Assembly: GCA_021234155.1 (NCBI GenBank)
Contig: JAJEKV010000525.1
Location: 94,940 to 158,939 of the forward strand
DNA length: 64,000 nt
Source of the DNA: Isoetes taiwanensis
Lineage: Eukaryota > Streptophyta > Lycopodiopsida > Isoetales > Isoetaceae
Direction of reading: 5' to 3'
The position numbers and the translations under genes were made by a program. The notes below the pieces were generated by a model. The model made no database searches and was not told the origin of the DNA. It saw only the letters and a program-made list of their open reading frames with translations. Below are positions 11,330 through 21,594 of this stretch, in pieces (position 1 is the stretch's first letter; every line of letters starts with the position of its first letter).

Positions 11330-13930
11330 ACATGCTTCCGGAATCAACCAAACAGCTTGGTAAATGAGTTTTGTTAACCCACACAAAACTTCTCCAAAGT
11401 ACGTGGATGTCAGAAGAAAAGGACACTTCCAATCCAGCTTTTGGACATGCCCTGTGTCAGTTTTAAGTCTTTTAATCCTCTTTTTGCAAGCTTGATAGAA
11501 GCTAGCTTCAGGCATCCCCGATAAGTTTAGTAATCCTATTTGCATTCCATGCAAGGGACGATATGATATACATTGAAGTACATCCAACTACAAAGAATTT
11601 ATTTTTACACTTGAGGTACCGAATGAGCTATGTTTAACAAAGAAAAGTACTTGGATGTACTTCCACTTACATCCAATGTGGCATAAGGCGTAAAATGTGT
11701 TGAAAGTCGCCGCGGTGATTATAGTCTTGATTTTTGTAGTTCCCAAGTACATTATAGTACATTTTAAGCTTTCCGATCTCAAGATAGTTTTGAAAGATAG
11801 GGTGATATATAAAAGTATTTAAATGTACTTCCTTCCATAAGAAAAGTATGAAATACATACATCCAGAATACAGATGACACTGTCTGCGGACGGGGTTACA
11901 TATTGAGTTTTTATGTACATCCGAACTCTTTGAGTACATTATTTATACATTTATACATATCATTTACATGGTATGTACTATGTTGTGGTATAGTAGTTGA
12001 ATGTATATCAAATCATGATTCAAGTGCCATAGAACTAATGCAATGTCCGCAACATCTTTGAATTCGTAAGTAGTTCTAATTTATATCTTACTTATACATG
12101 CCGCTTTTTTCTTTTGCAGAGTGAATTGTATGAGATGTTCAAAGATGAACATCCCGAAGTGAAGATTAGCATCGAAAGTTCGAGCCGCTTAAGCCCACGC
12201 GGTGTGAGAAGGTTGAAAGAGAGGAACACATGCCGCAAGCAAGGAAGCATGAACAAGCTGATCTATACGTAAAAGCTTTTAGCGCCCGAGGAGCAAATTT
12301 CATGCCAATTGTACATGTTCTTGTGGTGTTTGTGCAGCAGATGAGAACAATGGCGCCCCGCCAAGCTCCTTCTAAAACATTTTCAAAATGTTGGTGCTAT
12401 GTGGAGAGCTACGGCCCGTGACAAGGAAGGCTTAAGAGTGGCATAGTTTGGATCTGCGGTCAAGGGAGAGTGCCGAATCGCGGGCAATCAAAATATTCAA
12501 ATCTGCCCTAAGGAAAAAGAGTCGCAGAATGAGAACATTGAATGGCAAGTTTACAAGCACGCGGAACGAACCTTCCAAAGTCGGGCACTTCAAGGAGGTT
12601 GAAGCTTGTTATCGAAAGCGGACTCCGTGTACATTGCTTGACAAGATGTTTCAAAGACCTTACAAAGTTCACTATTCACAACTTTTCAAAGCAAGTTGGC
12701 AGAGCAAACAACGTGAAATCAAAGGCAAAAATTGAGGGATGATTCTATTTTGTCAAGAATGGACTTTGTAGAGAACTACACTTTGCACCATTCGTGGAGG
12801 TTCAAACCGAAAGCATTGGAACAATGACCGATAACTATTCTCGTGCATATAACCATGATGAAAGTCAATGGCGAGCTGAAAAAAACTGTTCATTTGTATG
12901 TTTCCGATGTTATGAAGCATGATGCTTTCTTTGTTCAAAGGCTGCACTCAAGAAGCACCATATTTGGATGATGCAAAAGGTTTTGGCCACATCAAATACC
13001 ATGTCATGTGATCCGATGGGTGTGCTGCTCCGGCTTTAAGTGTTCTCGAGCCTTTATTTGAATGTGGCCCAATATTATAACAGTATAAAATTAGGATGCA
13101 AGTGGAATTATTTTGGCTCGTGCCATGGAAAAGGAGAACATGATGGGCAGTGTTTTGGAGAAAAGGGTTCCCAGCGACGAGCAAAGGAAAGAGAATGGTG
13201 TTCCGATTTTGGGTGCCAACTCGCTTTGCACTTTGTCGAGACAAAAGAAGTGCAAAATGGACAGAGTCATATGGGAGGTGATGGCGTAAGACATTAACAG
13301 GGACCCTCGCTCGATTGTGAGACATTGCCCGGTACTCTAGCTATACATTGTGTGTTCGCTATTAATCCAAATTTGACCCAACACTTGTCATGTATAGATC
13401 CCCGCCATGTTTTTGCAATGGTTGCTTGAATTTCAGATGGGGAGAATGTGAGAATCTCGAGCATTGTGGTGCGTGGAAGCCGCGACAACCGGAGCCTAGT
13501 TCGCCCGTGTCGCATCTAACAAGAAGAGCTAGTTGGTTTTATGCAGGTGATGAGCAAGAACTATCCGATGTACTCCAAATTGGAGACATATTTGCATCTT
13601 TTGCTGCCTCCGTGGAATCATGAAAATGTTCCATACTTCGCCCCTCCTATGAAGGAGATGCATATTCTTCAGAAGATGTGATTGACCCACTATGGAAATA
13701 GAATGCTTGCTGGTGAGGGTGGTTATAGCTGGTCATTACTATCAACTCGCTACAAGGCACAAAGCACAAGTACAAGTTGTTGGATGACAAAATAGTATTG
13801 GTACCAAACCGAATCAGAATTGGAGCAAAGTTCACGATGCAAAGCAGGTCAAGCATAAGTTGAAGGGGCACGCATAAACATATATGATGATCACGAGAGG
13901 TGCATGACATGCTTATATCAAGCCTACCTG
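11330..13930 (+). pseudogene. Decayed transposase-like protein (TDNYS / SDGC / GKGEHDG type)
   Basis: Plus-strand coding readable in pieces across all three frames. In order: ESTKQLV..PHKTSPKYVDVRRKG (about 11.33-11.42 kb); after an AG acceptor at about 12118, SELYEMFKDEHPEVKIS and RGVRRLKERNTC; MTDNYSRAYNHDESQW (about 12.83 kb); SDGCAAPAL (about 13.01 kb); QYYNS..CKWNYFGSCHGKGEHDG (about 13.07-13.15 kb); IGDIFASFAASVE (13.58 kb); YDDHERCMTCL (about 13.89 kb). I recall proteins of this shape from large mobile elements in plants and animals. Treating the Asp of TDN, the Asp of SDGC and the acidic residues of GKGEHDG as a DD[E/D] triad is inference. Several stops and frameshifts make it inactive. 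It is the best transposase candidate of the 18.4-kb element. Confidence 0.6.
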
Positions 13931-13991
13931 AGATTGTTGAGTGCACATGACTAAGTTCTATACAAATGAACTTTCATATTTGCCATCATCT

Positions 13992-14361
13992 TCTGTTATG
14001 TTGAGAAAACTAGTCGATTGCTGTAAGTTTTTTTGTTATTTACTTATTTTTAATCGGGGTGCATTTTGATACTTCAATTTTCAAGATCACGTATATCTTC
14101 TCGTGATCAAGCAAAATGTATATCGAAAAGTACAAAATGTTTATCAATTGTTGCATGAAGAAGTTAAACTAGTCTGTGTTATGTTGAGAAAACTAGTCGA
14201 TTGCTGCAAGTTTTTTCTTATTTACTTATTTTTTAATCTGAAGTGCATTTTGATACTTAAATTTCAGTATCACACAATATCTTCTGTTTCCAAGCACAAT
14301 GTATATCAGAAAGTACAAAATGTTCATCAATTGTTGCATGAAGAAGTTAAACTAGTCTGTG
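13992..14361 (+). repeat. Tandem direct duplication, two copies of about 184 bp
   Basis: TCTGTTATGTTGAGAAAACT through GAAGTTAAACTAGTCTGTG occurs twice back to back (start points near 13992 and 14177) with few differences. It follows the transposase-like relic and has no coding signal of its own. Confidence 0.85.
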
Positions 14362-14739
14362 AACTTGTTCTGTTATAATGGATATCAATAGCTTTTCTTT
14401 TGATTCATGAAACAAAGCAGAAAGTGGAACATGTATGGAGACAAAACTTTGTATTACATATCACAAGATATACAACCGGTCATATCGATATGATGCCAAT
14501 ATATACAAGTCTGTTGTTCATATTTTATATTAACATTAATTTACATTCAAAATCTGGTCACAGCCGATGTGAAGCCAGTACATACTATTCTGCTGTTTCA
14601 ATATATTACTTTCTTGCAGCTTGCCAATAGCCCTGACATGCCATCTCTCGGCCCTTGTAGCCCCTCGAAAGCATTTGCCTCCAAACAATTGTGGTTAGTA
14701 CATCGGTTGGATTGCGTGAAAGGATTTCGGCTTCACATA

Positions 14740-15300
14740 TTTGCTGTGTCCGGTGCTATCAACAAACCCTCTAGCCATGGTTTCGAAGTGTCAAGAGACC
14801 GTGTCTTCAACATCACTTTCCCTCGCCATGAAGGTGGGCATATGCAATTTTCGTTGGGATTGAAGAGCATCTTGTACTCGAGTCGCCTACTATTAGTGTG
14901 TTGCTGTCATTCCTGTCTGGATACTTCTCATATATGAACTCAATTGGCTTCAGATACAAAGGTTTATCTTCACATGGTGCAATCCGGAAAGGCAGCTCCA
15001 AACAGTGGCTTCCATCAAAGGTGAACCTTAAGTCCCTTATATCAAGGCCATTGTGAAGATTTTATCCACTACTCTTGATAGGTTCCATGGAGCTATTGAT
15101 GACCATATTCCTACTTCAAAGTGTTCAAATACAAATTCCGTGAATTCGCCTAGGTGGGGCCTTAAAAACAACACTTTCTTGCCTATTATGTCATAATTTC
15201 CAACTAGTCGATCATCCGATACCAAAGTCCTATGTATTTGTTTTGCCAAAACATTATTGATATCAAACACTATCAACCTTTTCGGTACACCTGATATGAA
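14740..15300 (-). pseudogene. FCP1-like domain cargo of the 18.4-kb element
   Basis: Minus-strand FCP1-like HAD domain in two frames: LIVFDINNVLAKQ (motif I, DxN), LFLRPHLGEFTEFVFEHF, VGIWSSIAPWN, then after a frame change LDIRDLRFTFDGSHC, KPLYLKPIEFIYEKYPDR and NTLIVGDSSTR (the late Asp motif). It lies directly downstream of the Ulp1-like part on the same strand, so both probably belong to one transcript. It shares layout and wording with the FCP1 part of the interrupted gene at 1-538. At least one frame change and the missing second motif-I Asp make phosphatase activity unlikely. Confidence 0.72.
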
Positions 15301-15499
15301 AGAACATGCAATTTATCAATAAAGTATGGTGGAGTTAAATAAAAAGAGATTTTATTCATTAAAATTCAATGAAAAAATGTGTATTTTATAATCAAATAGT
15401 GTTCAGCATTGACAATAGGGATAGGTTGTTTCTCAGCCACATTTATTAGTACCAGGTGGTCTAATAGTTTCGGGTGCGATGTGAATGTGGTCTAACTCC

Positions 15500-16300
15500 T
15501 GAAGTAGTGCTCGGGTGAGAACATCACGACGATCCTCCGCATACTTTGGCAAGAACCAGCTTCGGGTAATCTGCAAATGTGACAACAATACTTACATAAT
15601 AAGTATTAAAAACCATTTGTTTGCAAGACAAAAGAAGTGAGACACTCACATTGGTAGTTTTACCACACATAACCATTGTGTCTACAAACTGTGATATAAG
15701 CCGCAACATAGAGGCCACATGAATCCCCATCTTTTCGGCTGTGGACACTTATGAATCTTCACAACCGGTGAAGGATTTTGTCCATGCTTCAAAAAGTGGG
15801 GCACTCGACACAACAACCGCGTGCCATAGTGAGGATGTGGAGCCGCAAAAGACCGCGGATCTATTTTGTAGCAAATGAATGAAAAAAGCTGCTAACATGG
15901 TATCCAATCTACTCAATATTAATAAAAGGAGATGTGAAATACAAAATACCTCTTAAGTGCAAGCATGTCAACGCCAATGTCCCGGCAGAATTGAAGATCC
16001 GAATGTTGATGGTGTTCTTACTCTTAGTAAGTGCCATGTTGAAGATGGCCAAAGTGTGATGTTCAGTAACTCTACATAGCATTGGAATCATGATCCATCT
16101 GCACTTCAGCCAATTTATCCCTGTAAGAGCTACCTTTACAATATCTCTTCCACGCTCGGAGGCTGCCATAGATTTATCTTTTTTCGCTTGCCTTGGCCCA
16201 TGCCGCAAATTCCATGAAGTCCGTCGGTGGGAAGAACCAGACGTCGGCCTTCTTATCATCTGGAACACAGAGCTGCAGGTACCTATAACAAGTTGAAAAG
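15500..16300 (-). pseudogene. Ulp1-like (C48) cysteine-protease relic
   Basis: Minus-strand reading at 16268-15909 has the family outline: DVWFFPPTDFMEFAAWAKA in a neighbouring frame, WLKCRWIMIPMLC, then EHHTLAIFNMA (position of the catalytic His, normally HW) and INIRIFNSAG (where the family has the catalytic Asp in a DS context). The later Cys region is not clear. The next segment (15750-15520) continues toward the FCP1-like domain. Ulp1-like proteases (SUMO-type hydrolases) are common cargo of plant MULEs and other DNA elements. The His-to-Asp spacing is plausible, but the substituted residues and frame changes indicate decay. Confidence 0.5.
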
Positions 16301-19100
16301 GATAAAATTACTAACTTGACTTACACATACAAATGAACAAGTTCAAAGTCCAGTACCTTGCATACATATCCACATGCGGTTGGAAAATTTTCCCACATCC
16401 ATGTCCAAAGACATCTTGTTCAAATAAATAACACTCCATTTCGTGCAAAGATCACGGGAAAATCCTTGCCTTCTTGAGCTTCATCATTCGGTTCAGCAAG
16501 GCATCGTATGGCTGATTGAATCGCAGCCCCGGGTTCAATGACCAGTACATTTACACAAATCATCTACATTCGCCTACTACTATCCATATTATTTTACGTT
16601 TTTAACTTGGATACTAGATGTAAAAAAAAAAAAAATGTAAGATATGTAGATCAAGTTACCCTCAGAGATCATTCTTACGCTTCTCACGACATCGTTTTCT
16701 GAGTCAAGATCCATTTCCTTCCCTTCTTTTTGGTTTCCTCACTCAGATTCTTATTAGGTCGAGAATCCTCGTCTTCAACCTCTCCCCGATTTCTCATTGT
16801 GATGAAATTCGGCCCTTTGCTATGTCAAGCAATATTTGACACAAACTTAAAAGTATCCCCGCTCTACATGTTGATGCTCGGAAGATTCCTTTTCATTAGG
16901 ACTGTAAACATAGGATGTCATGGATTTCAGCTGCCGTATTAATCGAAATAAAATGCTTTCTTACCGCTTTCTACTTGCTTTAATTGTCTTCTTTCGTGGG
17001 CTTTTTAGGCGTGGACTTCTTCTTTGGAGTCGGTTTAGGCTGCTTTGCCTTTACTTTTTTTGAAGATGTGGCCTTAGCCTCGCTCCCTCAATCTCTCGAA
17101 GTTCCTCGCCATAACTGGAATGTCACCATGCGGCACTGGTGCCGACCTCCTCAACTCAGACACCGCTAGAATAGTGATTTTGCTTTTTCCTTCAATCACT
17201 GCTTTCTTTCCCTCGGCTACATCTTGCACCTCAATTTTCTTTGGAACCTCCAAAACTGTGAAAACCGAACCAAGAATAAGAAATTGCTTCCTCTGACACA
17301 ATGCAAATTGAATTTGAAAACAAGCGCACCTGATCTGTGGTGTAATTTCTGCTCAGTAGTTTTTTTGGCACTTTGAAGCTCTGAAAATAAATCACATAAC
17401 AGTCAGATATCAGTCTCAAACTAATCAGTCTCTAACTGTTCTGTACATATCAATAGCTGTACATATTACTAGAACTGATCTACATTGAAGTACTTTGAGT
17501 ACATACACATGTAAACAGCTATTTATCTAGATGGAATGTACATGTAATGTACATGAATGTGCTCCAATGTATGCACATGTACACATCAGACATTACATAA
17601 AATACCTCTAAATGTTCTGCCACAAAACTCAGTACACAACTCCTAATTTTATGTATTTAAGTTCTACATTTAGGACCCTACACTGTGAATGTACAACATG
17701 TATGTAAGAAACACATATATGTATGACATGCAAGCCAAGGAACTATAAGTATAAAATAACCAGTACACTCCTACATGCTGTAGCAAAACCTTAAGTGCAA
17801 AGAATCTACATGTAAATGGATTCTACATTAAATGGATTCTACCGGTGCAAAGACAAATTGAACATAAATCATGAAATATCGCTTACCTCAAGTGTACACA
17901 CCCAAGATCTTTGAAATGTTTTCATCCCATTTGCATGCTCTTTAAGGTGATAGTCCAACAGTAAATAGAATATGAGAAAATGTAAGATATGAAATGAATG
18001 CTCGCATGGAGCAACTAGGATAGGTTCATTATTAGCAAAGCCATTACTACAAAACACACATCCATGCACGATATGAATTTTTCTTCAGCCGGAGAGATCA
18101 CTAAGCTTGTTTTGGGCTGAAGGAGAATCATTGCGAGAATGCATCATGTACTTATGCATATCATCAAGCCGTCCAAAGATTCAAACCGAACTTTGTGAGC
18201 CTCCTCAAGTCTCCGCAATCCTCTTTTCACATAACTCCTTCTCCCGAATGGCTTTCTCCAATGGCTCCTCGAATTCTCTTCAAACATTTCTTCCTTCCCT
18301 GGTTCTATCCCTCATCAAAAGGTCAACCTCCGCCGCGACAGTCTTGATGTCTCTCTTATTCTCATGAAGCGTCGCCGAGAACACTATTGATGTCTTCTTG
18401 TATGCGTGCTAGGTCCTCTTCATGTGCATCCTTTCTTCCCGAAATCTTATTTATATTGTCGTAATGCACATGCCTCGCTGAATTTTTCGGTTCTTCAACC
18501 TTATGTGCCGCTAATTAACTCTCCATGACACCGCCGCAATGAGTTTCGCAAATTCAAGCTCTTCCTTAGGGTAAAATCCTTGCTGAAATTTAGGAACCTT
18601 GGATGTGGATTTAGAGGTCCCAATTTCTTCTTCGTAATAGCAGATTCTTTTGCTCCTCCCTTTGCCAAATCTTTGGCCAAAACTTTAAAAGTATCCCAAT
18701 CTACTTTTACCTGTCACAATTGAAGGGCAAATGCACGAGCAAAGTACTCGTGTACATGGCGATTTGTGACCTCCCGCTTACCAAAAACAATTTCATAATG
18801 TTTGTAGAAGTTCTCGCCCACTCGGCTTCACGCTAGATTCTTTGAACCCCCGTGATGTCTTTGGGCCCCACCGCTTTCGTCCATTATCTGTTGTAAATCT
18901 GGAAAAATTTCATCTGCATTGACACATCTTACATGCTTTGCTTCCACAACAGTGGGTTCTTCACAAATAAGCCTTCTTTTTGGCCCTGGTTCCTCAGAAG
19001 TTTGAACCTTCCTCTTGTTCTTTTCGGCTTTCTTGCTAGAATCGGCTATTTTCAAAATTTTGTTTAATCTGGGTGACTTCCGGGAGGCAAAGGCGTCCAT
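16300..19100 (-). pseudogene. N-terminal basic/coiled-coil and RING-like part of the element's cargo protein
   Basis: Begins at an ATG (19100) with MDAFASRKSPRLNK and a long Lys/Glu-rich stretch, a start typical of Ulp1-carrying transposon proteins. It continues through FYKHYEIVFGKREV (about 18.75 kb), a charged probable coiled coil, and a RING-like half-motif at 18069-17980 (CVFCSNGFANNEPILVAPCEHSFHI: C-x2-C-x12-C-x-H-x2-H). Short exons with GT/AG boundaries follow at about 17400-17330 and 17255-17080. Stops occur between the pieces. Order on the strand is coil, RING-like, Ulp1-like, FCP1-like. Exact exon limits cannot be fixed from sequence alone. Confidence 0.5.
17430..17870. repeat. TGTACAT-rich AT stretch
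   Basis: Dense GTACAT/ATGTAC motifs, probably an intron of the cargo gene. A similar stretch at about 11590-12010 lies upstream of the transposase-like exons. Confidence 0.5.
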
Positions 19101-19359
19101 TGCTTGGATTTGGGCAAGGATTTCGAGGAAGAAGAATAGTTACAGTCGAATTACTTTGTTGATCACTCACAAACACAAAAAATTGGAACGGCGGCAAATT
19201 TTTTTTGGCAACAGGAAACACTTCGCAATCTCCCTCCGAAAAATTGCAATGAAGGTCCGTTCTGGTTGCCACTGCCACTCATAATTTTGAATTGCTGACG
19301 TGGCTACTCCTAATCATTACATATCCCAACTAACTAAAATTCAAAAAAATAACAAAAAT

Positions 19360-19415
19360 GGGTGCCTACATGCCCTACATTATACATAATGTAAGGGCAT
19401 TTTTTTTAGACACCC
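19360..19415. repeat. 56-bp imperfect palindrome at the right end of the 18.4-kb element
   Basis: GGGTGCCTA... pairs with ...TAGACACCC, and GCCCTACATTAT pairs with ATAATGTAAGGGC, giving a foldback just inside the 24-bp TIR. The left end has its own palindrome in the equivalent place (1043-1060). Confidence 0.8.
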
Positions 19416-19431
19416 TAGCTTTCTTTTACCC
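19408..19431 (-). repeat. Right 24-bp terminal inverted repeat of the 18.4-kb element
   Basis: Exact inverted copy of 1019-1042. The minus-strand ORF of the interrupted gene runs into it and stops at the TAG inside (…RVKES then stop). Confidence 0.88.
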
Positions 19432-20806
19432 TTTCCTCCCCTTCTTCATTCAAATCAATGTGCATTATTTTTCTCAGTGGATACTTTCTAGCCTCCACAA
19501 CTTTTTTCTTGTTAGTTCTCTCAACCCCTTTCTTCTTGCTGGTCCCAACTTCAGTGACCTTCTTGCTACTTGAGTTCCCTTTCTTTTTGCTAATTAACTC
19601 ATCCTTCTTTGGCATATCCTGTTTTTGTTTTCTCTTGGCTGGAGTGTCTAATATTTGACACTCAACTTCACTAGTGTTTAGACCTGCCTCTGAATCCTCT
19701 CCAATTTTACCATTGCTTCTCAAGTGTCTTGGGCTTACCATCTTAGATTGATCCTGGACAATTTCTGGCTCGTCCCTTGCATATCTCAACCTTCTCTTTG
19801 TGCTAAAGAAGGGGACTTCAACTGCTCAGGCAAAACATCTTCAACATCAAGCCGAGTATTTGATCCCAAATCTGGCCGAGCTTTCTGAGTTACTTTAGGA
19901 TCAAAAGAAGCAACCTGCTCAATTCCTGTTGGAGTACTCGTACCAAGTTCAATATAAAGGTCTTCAGGAATGTTACATTCACATTTCAAACATCTGCCCT
20001 CTTTGAACAATGAAGCACACATTACATGATATTCATGTTCACATTCAAGAACTACAGACATCTTGTAGTTATTATGAAAACTTAAACCACAAGCACTACA
20101 ATAACTTTGCAAAAAACCTGGAAGCCTTCTTTTGATGGTGTTGATGCAGAAAGGAGAGCTGGTGATTTGCCTCAGAATTTGAAGGTTACTTGCATGTTTT
20201 CCTGCATTTATCTCAACATCCAATTGAATTAATTCAGCTTCCAATGCCTCCTTCTTCACAAGAAGATCGGGATCTCCAGGTTTGCAAACAGACTCCAAGG
20301 ACTCACATGCATATTCTTCAAACATTAATTTCTTTTCTAAATCTGTGATTTCTAACTCCACTTCCTTTGTAATAACCACAGCTCTCTTCTCGGCAATAGT
20401 GGACTTTAGCTTTTCCATACTGCTTCTTTTTTCAGACAAGGTTTTAAATATTTTATCATTGGATTTCTCATCAGCAGCCAGACTAACAACAATATCTTAC
20501 ATTTCCTTTCCCATCTCTGCCTTTTTATTCTCAAGCTTCCCTAAGTTTTCTGTCACTAACTGCAGGTTATGCTTCAAATTAGTCTGATCAAGAGTAGGCT
20601 TAGGAATACCTTTTGCAGAAATAGCAGGCTTTGAATCAATTTCAGCTTTTGCTTTTTGAACATTTTTTTTCGGCCTGCATTTCTTGTACATCATAACCTG
20701 TGCCCCATATGAAGCCCAATTTATCTGATGACCTTCAGGATCAAGCAGTCCTTCAGGGCAATTTTCCCATGCAAAGGCAAGAACCAATTGTTTTCTTACT
20801 TCATTA
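19432..20806 (-). pseudogene. Coiled-coil/RING-H2-like middle part of the interrupted RING/FCP1 gene
   Basis: Minus-strand ORF lying between the two insertions. It starts NEVRKQLVLAFAWENC, continues with a Lys/Glu-rich probable coiled coil, then a RING-H2-like motif at about 20105-19985 (CSACGLSF..LECEHEYHVMCASLF..CLKCEC), then a Lys-rich tail ending LRKIMHIDLNEEGEE. There is one in-frame stop (TAA at 20497-20499, same frame on both sides) and one 1-nt frameshift near 19790. Upstream it joins in frame to 26138-26338 across the hAT element. Downstream it joins to 1018-1 across the 18.4-kb element, with NLQVNKKDVEKDIMEN as the first residues beyond. Role unknown; a ubiquitin-ligase-like module is suggested only by the RING spacing. 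Confidence 0.75.
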
Positions 20807-20814
20807 TTAGAAAC
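20807..20814. repeat. hAT 8-bp target-site duplication, left copy (TTAGAAAC)
   Basis: Identical to 26130-26137 on the far side of the element. Confidence 0.93.
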
Positions 20815-20828
20815 CAGGGTGTTTTTTA
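20815..20828 (+). repeat. hAT left terminal inverted repeat
   Basis: CAGGGTGTTTTTTA, matching the reverse complement of 26116-26129 at 13 of 14 positions. Confidence 0.9.
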
Positions 20829-20835
20829 GTGGCCC

Positions 20836-21120
20836 CGGCGGGCCAGTTGGCCACACATTCACATTTTTCAAAAAATAGTCGGCCACACCTGAGTAGGATG
20901 CATTCTCGCCATGAGCAAAGGGTGGTGGCCAGTTCACAACACCAAATTATTAAATTCATTTCATAAGTGGCCAATTTATCATTTGCCCCATCTTCATAAC
21001 CATAGGGCGTGGCCATTTCAAAATATATCCGCACTAAAAAACCTGCTGGGGTGGCCATTTAAACCATGGAATAATTGTAAATTTCTAGGATTGTGGCCAG
21101 GCCCTACATTGGCCAATTGT
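20836..21120. promoter_or_regulatory. Left subterminal GGCCA-motif cluster of the hAT element
   Basis: About ten copies of GGCCA/TGGCC (for example GTGGCCATTT, GTTGGCCACAC, GTGGCCAGG) in under 300 bp. Subterminal repeats of this kind bind hAT transposases in known elements; the role here is inferred. Confidence 0.6.
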
Positions 21121-21594
21121 AGAGTCACAATTTCGCCACTTGTAGGGGCTAAATCTTGTTTGAGTTTTTAGACTTAAATTCCCAAAGTATTTTTTAATAA
21201 TATATTATTTTTTCAAATTTTGTGGATTCGAATTTGCAATTGCCCTATTCTGCTCCAGTCCCGCTCGAATCCTCTCTTCGTTGTCTCGGCTCAAATCAAA
21301 GGTTAGTTTTCATTCTCCAAGTATCTGCAATAAGTGTTTTTGTTAGATTCATGCTATCGAATGAATCCAGTTGTGCTTATGTCTACAATCAATTAATCTC
21401 TTAGTAATCCTAGTTAAAGAATGAAGCACGAATTTGTTTTTTACAATTGCATCAAGATCATACAAACTAAAGGCCTACTCTGCCCAGCAAAGAAACGGAT
21501 GTTAGATTGTATTGTTCTGATATTGTTATGTTTTTGCTTCCTTAATTTGTAGAGAAATTCTTGTAACTAATTTTTATATGTTGATACAGCTATA

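Larger units (their letters stand above)
1019..19431. mobile_element. 18.4-kb TIR DNA transposon of unassigned family
   Basis: Bounded by a perfect 24-bp inverted repeat (1019-1042 and 19408-19431) that begins GGGTAAAAGAAAGC, with 4-bp TTTC duplications outside it. Both ends also carry GCCACGTCA about 130 bp inside, so the arms may be longer, diverged TIRs. The insert splits a minus-strand ORF that rejoins in frame without it. Contents: repeat-rich DNA (1.4-11.1 kb), a decayed plus-strand transposase-like protein (11.3-13.9 kb), and a minus-strand cargo with an N-terminal basic/coiled region, RING-like, Ulp1-like and FCP1-like parts (19.1-14.8 kb). The 4-bp duplication does not fit MULE (9), hAT (8) or CACTA (3). 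I cannot assign a superfamily; a KDZ-like or other large element carrying an Ulp1 protease is possible. Confidence 0.82.

Noticed and set aside
1019-19431. Helitron (CTAG plus nearby hairpin at both ends)
   Set aside because: Helitrons lack terminal inverted repeats and target duplications; both are present here, and no Rep/helicase sequence was seen.
1019-19431. Mutator-like element, suggested by the Ulp1-like cargo and possibly long TIRs
   Set aside because: The duplication is 4 bp, not 9, and no MURA-type transposase motif was found.
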